Source: JBBRWO01 sp964388455
Lineage (GTDB): Bacteria > Actinomycetota > Coriobacteriia > Anaerosomatales > JAAXUF01
DNA length: 34,378 nucleotides
NCBI GenBank assembly: GCA_964388455.1
Contig: CAYMAN010000023.1
Location: forward strand, 1 to 34,378
Direction: 5' to 3'
Shown here: positions 1 through 6,833 of the stretch, one piece after another
How the letters are laid out: each line of letters opens with the position of its first letter
How positions within the stretch are numbered: position 1 is the stretch's first letter
Notes under the pieces: model-generated
Databases searched by the model: none
What the model saw: the letters and a program-made list of their open reading frames with translations, nothing else
What the model was told of the DNA's origin: nothing
Program-made: the position numbers and the translations under genes

Positions 1-22
1 CATCTCACTTCAAGATCGTGCC

Positions 23-38
23 GGGGGGCTCCGCCCCC
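23..38. other. GC-rich hairpin near window start
   Basis: A run of G at 23-28 can pair with CCCCC at 34-38 over a loop of about five bases. Neither strand has a U-tract directly after the stem: the plus side continues TAAAACC. It is therefore not a textbook intrinsic terminator. It could end a gene lying left of the window or be one copy of a dispersed palindrome. I see no gene in 1-179. Confidence 0.4.
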
Positions 39-179
39 TAAAACCTTACACGCCCTGCCCGCGGATCGAAGCCACTTGAGAGCAAACGCATTCATGCCGA
101 AGTATGTACATGGGGAATGTCGGCGAATGGGCCTGACGGAGAACGCAGGAGCACCGCCGGTGTGCGAATCGGGGGAACT

Positions 180-386
180 ATGGGACGACTACATGAAGCG
201 GTTCAGGAGATCGATCGCATCTGCGCGGATCGCGGTCTCGACTCGGTCAAGATCAAGGGCGAGATCAGCATGAAGTCCGGCTTCTTCTTGGCGATCATCT
301 TCCCCCACACGCCTGACGACAACGAGCGACTCGACAAGCTACGCACTGCAGCGCATGCCGTGCTCGGCGTCTCGCTCATATCATGA
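180..386 (+). CDS. small protein of unknown function, 68 aa
   Basis: I do not recognise this protein. The chosen ATG at 180 follows a GGGGGAA ribosome-binding site. An upstream ATG at 117 would add 21 residues but has no such site. The protein is soluble and looks alpha/beta: an N-terminal charged helix (MGRLHEAVQEIDRI), a strand-like middle (VKIKGEI, FFLAIIF) and a C-terminal helix. The stop codon lies inside the first codons of the open frame of the next gene (ATGA at 383-386), or 14 nt before that gene's better GTG start. The two are therefore probably co-transcribed and translationally coupled. An accessory or ligand-related role for the neighbouring membrane sensor is inference only. Confidence 0.6.
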   Translation: MGRLHEAVQEIDRICADRGLDSVKIKGEISMKSGFFLAIIFPHTPDDNERLDKLRTAAHAVLGVSLIS

Positions 387-400
387 AGAGGGGGAGTTCC

Positions 401-1582
401 GTGTCTATTCGACTGAAGATGATCGTCGGCATCGTCGTGGTGTTCGTGCTGGGTATCGCCTCTCTCGCATTCTTCCTCCAGCAGTCACACACCGCTCGAG
501 TCGCAGAAGCCGCCCAAACAGCGCTGCAGACCTCTGTGACGGCGTTCGGCCACCTTGAGAAGGCGGAGGCCGATAAGCTCTCCGCGACTCTCATTGGTCT
601 TGAGTCCAACGCTGCATTTCGCGATCCTTTCCTCGCGGGCAACCGCGAGGCACTAAGCGCGGCGGCACAGCCGGTGTTCGCAGCGCTGAAGGCGGAGTAC
701 CGGATCACCCATTGGTATTTCGAGTCGCTGCCTGAGTCGAGCACTGTGTTCCTGCGCGTTCACCGCCCCGAGCAGTTTGGCGACGAGCTCAATCGCAAGA
801 CGTACCTCGCCGCATCCAAGGACGAAACGCAGTCCGCGGGCCTGGAGCTGGGCAAGACCGCGGTCGCCCTGCGCGTGGTTCGTCCGTACTACGGTGCCGA
901 CGACAAGCTCATCGGCTATATGGAGCTGGGCCAGGAGATCGACGGCTTCCTTGGCGACATCAAGGAGGAGACCGGCGACGAGGTCGGACTTCTTCTTGCC
1001 AAGAAGAGCATGGACTCGTCCGGCTGGGCCGACGTCGCCAAGAAGAACGGCGGACGCGACAACTGGGGCGATCAGGAGAATTTCGTTCTCGCCGGCAGCA
1101 CCAGTGAGGAGCTGTCCGAGGAGATCGTGAAGACCAAGGGCCTGGAGTCCATCGGTGCGGAGGGCAAGGTGCTCGGCGTGTTCAAGAAGGCGGGCGGGGT
1201 CACGGGGACTCGTGCCGCCTTCCCGATCAACGATGCGGCCGGCGAGCCGATCGGGCTGGTGGTGGTCGAGCACGACATCACCGCGGTAGTCGACGAGATC
1301 TCATCGACGCGTATCCGGATGATGGGAGCCATCATCACGATGATGGTCGTGGTTCTCGGCGTGGTCATCGCACTGATGAACATCCTGGTATTCAGCAGGC
1401 TCAACCACATGATCACCGACATGGAGACGCTCTCCACTCGCGTGGCCGGTGGCGATTACGACGTCAGCTACACGCCAACGGGAGCAAACGATGAGATCGG
1501 CCAGTTCGAGCGCTTCTATGCGGACTTCATCACCATGGTGGGAGCCGCGCTCAAGCAGCTGTCCGACGCTATGAAGCGGTAA
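401..1582 (+). CDS. dCache-HAMP membrane sensor without output domain
   Basis: This looks like an extracellular ligand sensor anchored by two membrane helices. A short cytoplasmic start is followed by TM1 (about residues 7-26). A periplasm-facing region of about 270 residues resembles the double Cache (dCache_3) family, with a characteristic FLRVHRPEQFGD stretch and RPYYGADDKLIGYMELG. TM2 is at about 307-330 and a HAMP linker at about 331-385. The protein stops a few residues after HAMP, so the methyl-accepting, GGDEF or kinase domain usual for this architecture is absent. The next 100 bases lead into a hairpin, and I see no displaced output domain. The GTG at 401 is preferred because AGGGGGAG precedes it. 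An ATG at 383 in frame overlaps the upstream stop but has no ribosome-binding site. Confidence 0.8.
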   Translation: MSIRLKMIVGIVVVFVLGIASLAFFLQQSHTARVAEAAQTALQTSVTAFGHLEKAEADKLSATLIGLESNAAFRDPFLAGNREALSAAAQPVFAALKAEYRITHWYFESLPESSTVFLRVHRPEQFGDELNRKTYLAASKDETQSAGLELGKTAVALRVVRPYYGADDKLIGYMELGQEIDGFLGDIKEETGDEVGLLLAKKSMDSSGWADVAKKNGGRDNWGDQENFVLAGSTSEELSEEIVKTKGLESIGAEGKVLGVFKKAGGVTGTRAAFPINDAAGEPIGLVVVEHDITAVVDEISSTRIRMMGAIITMMVVVLGVVIALMNILVFSRLNHMITDMETLSTRVAGGDYDVSYTPTGANDEIGQFERFYADFITMVGAALKQLSDAMKR

Positions 1583-1619
1583 CTCTCCAAGCATCGCATC
1601 GCGCAATGAACTGAACTGT

Positions 1620-1648
1620 GGGGGTGGAGCCGACGAGGTTCCACCCCC
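1620..1648. terminator. hairpin between convergent genes
   Basis: GGGGGTGGA at 1620-1628 pairs perfectly with TCCACCCCC at 1640-1648 across an 11-base loop. It sits between the converging ends of the Cache sensor gene and the gene ending at 1685, where a bidirectional terminator is expected. No U-tract follows on either side, so termination strength is uncertain. Confidence 0.55.
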
Positions 1649-1684
1649 GCTGACTTCTCGGACGAGGACGAGCCTGCGACACGC

Positions 1685-2170
1685 TCAGCGAAGCCGGCGT
1701 AACGTCTCGACCAGTGCGTCGACATCCGGCGGCTCCGATTCCACTGTGCTCGCGTCTGACGTCTCACCCGCGAACAGCCAGTCGACGATTCCCGCAGCCG
1801 CCTTGAGCGATCCCAGCGCGACGAGGTCGCTGTCGTATGCCAGACGCACCCGATACACCCCCGCCCCATCTGCCGAGAAGTCCCAGGTGGTCTCACCCTT
1901 GAGTGTGCGCGGCGAACCTGAGAGCGCCATCAGCTCGGCGGCGAGATGCTCCAGCAGGTGTGCAGCCTCCGTGGCGCCAAGCTCAGCTGCAAACCCGTGG
2001 GCCGAGCCGTTCTCGCACGAATGCCGCCGCAGTCCCGGCAGTAGTCCGAGCGCACGCTCGGCGAGGTCGGGAACTTTGCTGGTGTGCGCGAGCACAGGAT
2101 CCGTCGTGCGGACAACCGCCTCGACGTACTCCCGGTCCACACACACGAGATCGAATGCCAGCACGCTCAC
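1685..2170 (-). CDS. stand-alone cyanophycin-synthetase-type N-terminal domain protein, 161 aa
   Basis: The middle of this protein reads like the N-terminal domain of cyanophycin synthetase (CphA). It has the LLPGL..HSCENG...GF pattern at about residues 43-61, then a HLLEHLAAELMALSG helix, a G-E-T turn, a GVYRVRLAY strand and an A..IVDWLF helix. In CphA this region precedes ATP-grasp and Mur-ligase domains. Here the protein ends after the N-domain and an acidic linker with a short C-terminal helix, so it cannot polymerise anything itself. The start is a GTG at 2170, 13 nt after the stop of the upstream membrane-protein gene, with a weak ribosome-binding site. It is probably the last gene of a three-gene operon. 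Function is unknown; a regulatory or substrate-binding role is a guess. Confidence 0.65.
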   Translation of the reverse strand: MSVLAFDLVCVDREYVEAVVRTTDPVLAHTSKVPDLAERALGLLPGLRRHSCENGSAHGFAAELGATEAAHLLEHLAAELMALSGSPRTLKGETTWDFSADGAGVYRVRLAYDSDLVALGSLKAAAGIVDWLFAGETSDASTVESEPPDVDALVETLRRLR

Positions 2171-2183
2171 CAGGCGACCCGCA

Positions 2184-2441
2184 CTAGTACGCGGAACCGG
2201 GATCGGTCAGGCGCTGAGACGCTCTCCGGCCCAGGTAGTACGCGATCGATGCGACGACGACCACGGTTCCGACCACCATGAGCGCCTTGCGAGTGATGTC
2301 CTGTTCAGCGACCTCATTGGTCACACGCTTCGCCTCGCTGACAGCGAGGTTCTGAACGGACTCGGCGCGGTGCTTGAGCTGCTCAAGCGTGACGCGATCT
2401 TGGGGTGCGACCTCAAGCGGCTGTCGGGGATTAGAGTTCAT
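2184..2441 (-). CDS. small single-pass membrane protein, 85 aa
   Basis: The protein starts at the ATG at 2441, inside the end of the upstream Holin-X-like gene (ATGA overlap), with GAGGAG upstream. A charged helical N-terminal half (about residues 17-50, possibly coiled coil) leads to one membrane segment (MVVGTVVVVASIAYYLG, about residues 55-71) and a short basic tail. The layout resembles the small DUF3618-like proteins that often sit beside Holin-X-type genes in actinobacteria, but I do not claim family membership. Its likely role is at the membrane together with its upstream neighbour. Confidence 0.65.
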   Translation of the reverse strand: MNSNPRQPLEVAPQDRVTLEQLKHRAESVQNLAVSEAKRVTNEVAEQDITRKALMVVGTVVVVASIAYYLGRRASQRLTDPGSAY

Positions 2442-2851
2442 CGCTGGATACTCCTCATCTTGATGTACGTGAAGACTCCGGCGCCGGCGAGTATGAGGCC
2501 GCCGACGAGCAGCAGTGCTCCGGGCCAGCCCAGCCACTGGGCGAGGATGAGTAGGACCGCCACGAAGATGAACTGCAAACCCACGACCACGAGGCATCCG
2601 GCTACGCTCGCCGAGGCCAGCGTCAGGCCGAGCTGCTGCATCGGAAGCACGAACTTGTCGCGCATGATGTCTGCGGCCTCTGCACGAACCCAACCGGAAA
2701 ACATCTGCAGCAGGTCCGCAATCGCCTCTACCAGCGTCTCGCCCCGGGGCTCCGGGTCAGGTGCGGCCGCGGATGCGGTCGTGGGCTCGGCATCGCTCGC
2801 CTGTGACGGCTGAGCGCTTGTGATCGGATCGTTGTCCTCGGCCACGGTCAT
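2438..2851 (-). CDS. Holin-X-like (phage holin superfamily III) membrane protein, 137 aa
   Basis: This protein has an acidic, proline- and alanine-rich N-terminus (residues 1-37), an amphipathic helix (LVEAIADLLQMFSGWVRAEA) and two membrane helices joined by a short turn (about residues 80-102 and 106-128). That matches the actinobacterial Holin-X / DUF1469 family. These are chromosomal membrane proteins rather than true phage holins, and no phage genes lie nearby. The ATG at 2851 has a strong GAGGAGG ribosome-binding site. It overlaps the next gene by 4 nt and heads the operon running to 1685. Physiological function is not established. Confidence 0.7.
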   Translation of the reverse strand: MTVAEDNDPITSAQPSQASDAEPTTASAAAPDPEPRGETLVEAIADLLQMFSGWVRAEAADIMRDKFVLPMQQLGLTLASASVAGCLVVVGLQFIFVAVLLILAQWLGWPGALLLVGGLILAGAGVFTYIKMRSIQR

Positions 2852-2901
2852 GGTACGACCTCCTCGGCGGGCGGGTGTGTCCTCACAAAGATACCCAATT
2901 A

Positions 2902-2938
2902 GAGAGGCGACGCCGGAAGAATCCCGACGCCGCCTCTC
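2902..2938 (-). terminator. probable terminator of the RlpA-like gene
   Basis: GAGAGGCG at 2902-2909 pairs with CGCCTCTC at 2931-2938, and most of the intervening bases extend the stem. Read on the minus strand it lies 25 nt after the stop at 2964 and is followed by a T-rich stretch (TAATTGGGTATCTTT). This makes it a credible end for the RlpA-like transcript. The same T-rich stretch may contain the -10 of the next operon. Confidence 0.6.
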
Positions 2939-2963
2939 GCTGTGTGCTTGAAACCGGTGCGAA

Positions 2964-3608
2964 CTAGAGGATGCGGTAGCTGATCGTGCCGACGCCGCTG
3001 AAGCCGAGGGCCTTGGCGGTACCGGGTCCGAGGTCGAACACACGGCCGGCGCTGAACGGACCGCGGTCGCGGACGACTGCGGTCACCGTACGACCGCGGT
3101 ACTTGATGAGGACGCGCGTGCCGAAGGGCAGCGAGCGGTGTGCGACGACCATGCTCGTGCGAGTCAGCTGGCCGCCGCCGGCCATCGTGTTGCCGTAGAA
3201 GCCCGGTCCGTACCAGGAGACGCGAGCGGTGCGGAAGCCCTTGGAGGAGCCGGTCCACTTGGCGCTCTTAACGGTCCTGCCTGATGCTGCGAAGGCGGCG
3301 ACGCGCTTGACGCGCTTCTTGACGACCGGAACGGGTGCGGTCTTGCGCGGCGCTGCGGCGACGAGGCCAGCGGCAAGGGCGGTGGTGGTCTCGATGGCGA
3401 CCTTGTCCTCGGCGGGGGTGCCGACGAACATGGGGCCGCTGGTGCTATCGCCGATGCCGAGGCCGCCCTGGATCTTGGCGGGAGCAGCTCCTGCACTCGT
3501 GGGAGGCCAGCCAGTGAGGCCGACCGCAAGTGCGGCAACGATAGCGACTGTGCCGACCACCGCGAGGGAAAGAGCGGCGATGTCGGCGAACTTCTTACGT
3601 GAACTCAC
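2964..3608 (-). CDS. RlpA-like double-psi beta-barrel cell-wall protein, 214 aa
   Basis: The N-terminus has one hydrophobic segment (about residues 12-32) acting as a signal peptide or membrane anchor. A low-complexity Ala/Lys linker follows (to about residue 120). The C-terminal domain of about 90 residues matches the RlpA double-psi beta-barrel: ARVSWYGPGFYG, then MVVAHRSLPFGTRV, VVRDRGPF and VFDLG. RlpA family members bind glycan strands, and some are lytic transglycosylases acting on peptidoglycan. The RDRGPF/DLG residues associated with the fold's active groove are present. The GTG start at 3608 is set by a perfect GGAGGT site. The gene is monocistronic with its own sigma70-type promoter and an unusually long, structured leader. 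Whether it is a hydrolase or only a wall binder cannot be told from sequence. Confidence 0.85.
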   Translation of the reverse strand: MSSRKKFADIAALSLAVVGTVAIVAALAVGLTGWPPTSAGAAPAKIQGGLGIGDSTSGPMFVGTPAEDKVAIETTTALAAGLVAAAPRKTAPVPVVKKRVKRVAAFAASGRTVKSAKWTGSSKGFRTARVSWYGPGFYGNTMAGGGQLTRTSMVVAHRSLPFGTRVLIKYRGRTVTAVVRDRGPFSAGRVFDLGPGTAKALGFSGVGTISYRIL

Positions 3609-3944
3609 ATGTACCTCCGGAACTCGGCTGCAGGGCAGACGACGGGCACGGAGGCGCAAGGGGGCACGAGTATGCCCAGACAGCGGTGGAGAGGAGGGAG
3701 AAGCTAGCTGCCTCGCATCCGGCCACAAGATCGGCTTACGCCGTCGTCTTGTGCCAGAGAAGCGCTATGCTCTTGGCGGCGGACCTGGTCGTGTCTCTCG
3801 GTCGATCTGCACTCGCGTCGTTGTGCGAGGCTCTTGGCCGATTCCGATCGGGCTTCGTCTTCCGGCATCCGCTGCGCAGGTCCCTCGACTGTCCCGATCG
3901 TCATCCAGCCGAACGCTGCGGTGCCACATATTTCTCTATTGAAC
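3609..3944 (-). promoter_or_regulatory. long structured 5' leader of the RlpA-like gene
   Basis: This is the main content of the 458-base gap between the UPF0182 and RlpA-like genes; I see no gene in it. Transcription from the promoter at 3951-3979 would make a leader of about 335 nt. On the minus strand it contains several pairings. A long-range CGATCGGG/CCCGATCG stem (about 3844-3900) closes about 45 nt. A CTCGC/GCGAG hairpin lies near 3815-3830. A compound hairpin at 3722-3755 pairs CACAAGA with TCTTGTG around an inner GGC-GTAA-GCC. I tried the c-di-AMP (ydaO) and c-di-GMP (GEMM) consensus cores and could not place either. Confidence 0.45.
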
Positions 3945-3950
3945 AAACGC

Positions 3951-3979
3951 AGTATAGCAGTCCGTTGCCAAACCGACAA
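3951..3979 (-). promoter_or_regulatory. sigma70-type promoter for the RlpA-like gene
   Basis: On the minus strand, a -35 box TTGTCG (plus positions 3974-3979) and a -10 box TATACT (plus positions 3951-3956) are separated by exactly 17 bases. It is one of the best promoters in the window and fires toward the RlpA-like gene, placing the start of transcription near 3944. Confidence 0.65.
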
Positions 3980-4001
3980 AACCTCGTGCGTCCCCCGCGC
4001 T

Positions 4002-4031
4002 CGCTGCCGCACCGAAGCCGATGCGGCAGCG
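4002..4031 (-). terminator. hairpin after the UPF0182 gene
   Basis: CGCTGCCGCA at 4002-4011 and TGCGGCAGCG at 4022-4031 form a perfect 10-bp stem with a 10-base loop, 36 nt past the UPF0182 stop. The downstream minus-strand sequence is G-rich, with TTTT only some 20 nt later. It is a probable transcription end or 3' stabilising hairpin rather than a canonical terminator. Confidence 0.55.
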
Positions 4032-4066
4032 AGCCGAGACTGCGGTTACAGACTCTGACGCCGTGC

Positions 4067-6811
4067 CTACTCGGTCGACGTCGTTTCGCTCGCGGCAAGT
4101 CGCTCGAGCAGCGCTCCCAGCTGAGAGATCTTGGTACCGTACAGCGCCCAGTCGCCCTTCTTCTGCGCGTCCAAAGCATCCGTGAACAGCTTGCGTGCGG
4201 CTGCGGCATCGGCGCCACCCGCACCCGTCTGCCCGGGGCCGGGTTCCGCCGTACCCGTCGTGGCCGACGACTCCTGACCGAACACCTTCAGCAACGCCGC
4301 CTCGAGAGTGCGTTCCATCTCGACCTTGTCGGCGTAGACGACGATCACGCGGGTGAGCTCGGGGATGGCGGTCTGCTCGGCCTGGAGATAGAGGGGCTGG
4401 ATGTAGACGATCGAGTCCTTGATCGGGACGACCAGCATGTTGCCAAAGATCGCCTGGCTCCCCCGCTGACTCCACAGCGAAAGCTGCGGCGAGATGACCG
4501 AGTCTTGATTGATCTGCGCGCTGACCTGCTCGGGGCCGAGGACCACGCGCTCCTTGGGGAACTGGTAGACGGTGCGCTCGCCGTAGCTCTCGGGATCGGA
4601 GTTGGCGGCCACCCAGCCGATCATGTTGTCGCGGTTACGCGGGGTGTACGGCTGCATGATGTAGAACTGCTCGGTGGTCTTGCCCGGAAGCTTCATCAGG
4701 ACAAAGAACGGGTGCATCGTCTTGCCCTGGCGTGTGCCGGGGATCTCCCACTGGTCTTCCTTGTTGTAGAACACCCGCGGGTCGGTCATGTGATAGGTGC
4801 GGTAGATCTCGGCCTGGGCCGTGAACAACCCCTCGGGATAGCGGAAGTGGTCGCGAATCTCTGTGGGGATCTTGTCGCCCGGCAGCATCAGCGTGGGGAA
4901 CACACTGCTCCAGGCCTTCAAGACCGGGTCCTCGGAATCGAATGCGTAGAACTTGGTGGTGCCGTCGAACGCGTCGACGGTGACCTTCACGGAGTTGCGC
5001 AGATAGTTGGTGGGCGAGTCAGGGAGGCCCTCGGAGTACGGGAAGTTCTCGGAGGAGGTGTAGGCGTCGATGACCCAGATGATACGGCCGTCGACCAGCA
5101 CAGGGTACGGATCGTTCTCATACTCGAGCCACGGTGCGAGGGCCTCGAGGCGCGACGTCAGATCGCGGCGCAGTAGCACACGGCTCTCGGGCTTCACGTA
5201 CTCCGAGAACAACACCTGACTCGATCCCAGATGCAGCGCCCATGCGGCGCGACTCACGAACCCGCCGATCGGCACACCGCCGCTCCCCTTGTACTGATAC
5301 TCGGCGTTCTTGTCGCCCTGGGGGTAGTCGAACTCCTTGATGCCGGTGTCGACGATGACGTAGTCCTTGGTGGCCTCGCCGTAGTAGAGGCGTGGCTGTT
5401 TGGTCTCGAGGTCAGTGCTGGTGCGCGGTGGTACATCGCCGATGATGAACTTGGGCATGCCCCGCGAATCCGACTCGCTCACCGAGCTCATGACCAGCCC
5501 GTATCCGTGGGTGTACACGAGGTGCCGATTGACCCAGGTCTGTGCCTGGTCCGGCAGAAGCGCGCTGTTCATCTCGCGCGCCGAGACCAACACCTGCTGA
5601 CGCCGTCCGTCGATCGTGTAGCGATCCACGTCCACGTCGGGGAACTCGTAGTAGGGGCGGATCGATTGCAGCTGGCTGTAGCTCTGCGCGACGATCGAGG
5701 GATCCCAAAGCCGCACATTCTTGAGCGTCTCACGGCCCGCGACCACGTCTGACGCGGCGAGCGTCTCGGCGGCGGGGAACTTCTGTCCTTTGACGTCCTC
5801 GAGGCCGAACGCCTTGCGAGTCATGGTGATGTTGCGCTCGATGTAGGGTGCCTCGGCGGATGCCTCGTTGGGAGCGACGATGAACTGCTGCATAAGCGCA
5901 GGCCACACGGCGCCGAGAAGGATCGACGCGGCGACCCAGACGCCAAGCGAGATGAGCGGCAAGCGCCAGCCCTTGTAGCGGATGTTGAGAAGCAGCGCCA
6001 CGGCGGTAGCCAGTGAGACCGCGATCAGGATCTGGTACGCGGGGATGCGCGCATGAATGTCCGTGTAACCCGCTCCCACGATCTGACCGAACTTGGAGAA
6101 GTTGAGCTCCCAGATGCTGATCCAATACTTGAAACCGAACGTAGCGACCAGAAGCGCCATAAGTACCGAGAGATGCGCCTTCACGTGCGGCGCGAAGCCC
6201 TTGAGGCGCTCCCACGGCTGGATGGCGCCGTCGAGTACATGAACCGCGAAGCTCAAGACGATGGTCAGCATCAGTAGGCCGGTGAGCCAATCAGCGATCA
6301 GGTTCATCGCCGGGAGCTGGAAGACGAAGAACCCAACGTCGCGCCCGAACTGTGGATCGCCGTAGCCAAACGGCACCGAGGCGAGTGATATCCGGAACGT
6401 CTCCCAGTTCGCCGACATCCCCAGGCCGTTGAGGAACGCCAGGACGAGTGAGCCGCCGAGTATCGCGAAGTCGAGGATCGGGCCCATCTTGCCGCGCATC
6501 GCCAGCAGTAGCGTCTCGAGCTGCTCCGGCATGCCCTCCGGGAAGCCGACCGGCATAAGGCGAGGCGCCATCGTGCGGGCGAACCGCATGCTCGTGAACA
6601 GGATGATGAACGCCAACACCGCGAAGACCGCGCCCACGGCCAGCTGCGACACGATGCGGGTGGTGAACACGCCGCCCTGTCCCAGATCGCTGAACCAGCG
6701 CCAGTCCACCCACACGCCCGCAAGCCAGGTCGCGAACGGAATGCCGATGAACACGATAGCCGCAGCGATGGTCGTGAGTAGAGCGACGCGCGGCCGGGAT
6801 TGTCCAGCCAT
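4067..6811 (-). CDS. UPF0182 family membrane protein, 914 aa
   Basis: This is a full-length UPF0182 protein, a family common in actinobacteria and of unknown function. The N-terminal third carries about seven hydrophobic helices, starting VALLTTIAAAIVFIGIPFATW and including the WVDWRWF and TMAPRLMP regions. The remaining roughly 550 residues form a large domain expected outside the cytoplasm, rich in aromatic residues, with stretches such as VYTHGYGLVMS and YGEATKDYVIVDTG. The tail is Ala/Gly/Asp-rich and ends in a short helical segment. The start at 6811 is chosen over 6850 because AGGAGG lies just upstream. It follows the HD-GYP gene by only 22 nt, suggesting one operon HEAT/HD-GYP/UPF0182. 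A functional link to c-di-GMP turnover is inference from that spacing. Confidence 0.9.
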   Translation of the reverse strand: MAGQSRPRVALLTTIAAAIVFIGIPFATWLAGVWVDWRWFSDLGQGGVFTTRIVSQLAVGAVFAVLAFIILFTSMRFARTMAPRLMPVGFPEGMPEQLETLLLAMRGKMGPILDFAILGGSLVLAFLNGLGMSANWETFRISLASVPFGYGDPQFGRDVGFFVFQLPAMNLIADWLTGLLMLTIVLSFAVHVLDGAIQPWERLKGFAPHVKAHLSVLMALLVATFGFKYWISIWELNFSKFGQIVGAGYTDIHARIPAYQILIAVSLATAVALLLNIRYKGWRLPLISLGVWVAASILLGAVWPALMQQFIVAPNEASAEAPYIERNITMTRKAFGLEDVKGQKFPAAETLAASDVVAGRETLKNVRLWDPSIVAQSYSQLQSIRPYYEFPDVDVDRYTIDGRRQQVLVSAREMNSALLPDQAQTWVNRHLVYTHGYGLVMSSVSESDSRGMPKFIIGDVPPRTSTDLETKQPRLYYGEATKDYVIVDTGIKEFDYPQGDKNAEYQYKGSGGVPIGGFVSRAAWALHLGSSQVLFSEYVKPESRVLLRRDLTSRLEALAPWLEYENDPYPVLVDGRIIWVIDAYTSSENFPYSEGLPDSPTNYLRNSVKVTVDAFDGTTKFYAFDSEDPVLKAWSSVFPTLMLPGDKIPTEIRDHFRYPEGLFTAQAEIYRTYHMTDPRVFYNKEDQWEIPGTRQGKTMHPFFVLMKLPGKTTEQFYIMQPYTPRNRDNMIGWVAANSDPESYGERTVYQFPKERVVLGPEQVSAQINQDSVISPQLSLWSQRGSQAIFGNMLVVPIKDSIVYIQPLYLQAEQTAIPELTRVIVVYADKVEMERTLEAALLKVFGQESSATTGTAEPGPGQTGAGGADAAAARKLFTDALDAQKKGDWALYGTKISQLGALLERLAASETTSTE

Positions 6812-6833
6812 GAGTGCCTCCTGGGTCAGTGAA

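Noticed and set aside
1746..2813. A 355-codon plus-strand open frame across the three small minus-strand genes
   Set aside because: It spans three genes with good starts and ribosome-binding sites, and has low-complexity Ser/Arg/Ala composition without family features.
2438..2851. Prophage remnant because of the holin-like protein
   Set aside because: Holin-X-type proteins are ordinary chromosomal proteins in actinobacteria, and no phage structural, lysis or integrase genes are nearby.
3609..3944. c-di-AMP (ydaO) riboswitch before the RlpA-like gene
   Set aside because: Genomic context fits, but the conserved GGGGGACCCA, GGGGUGAAUC and UCCGUCAGCU-like segments are not found.
3599..5176. A 525-codon open frame on the plus strand opposite the UPF0182 gene
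   Set aside because: It is the antisense shadow of a well-supported UPF0182 gene. Its translation is rich in Arg/His/Leu with no recognisable domain, typical of GC-rich antisense frames.
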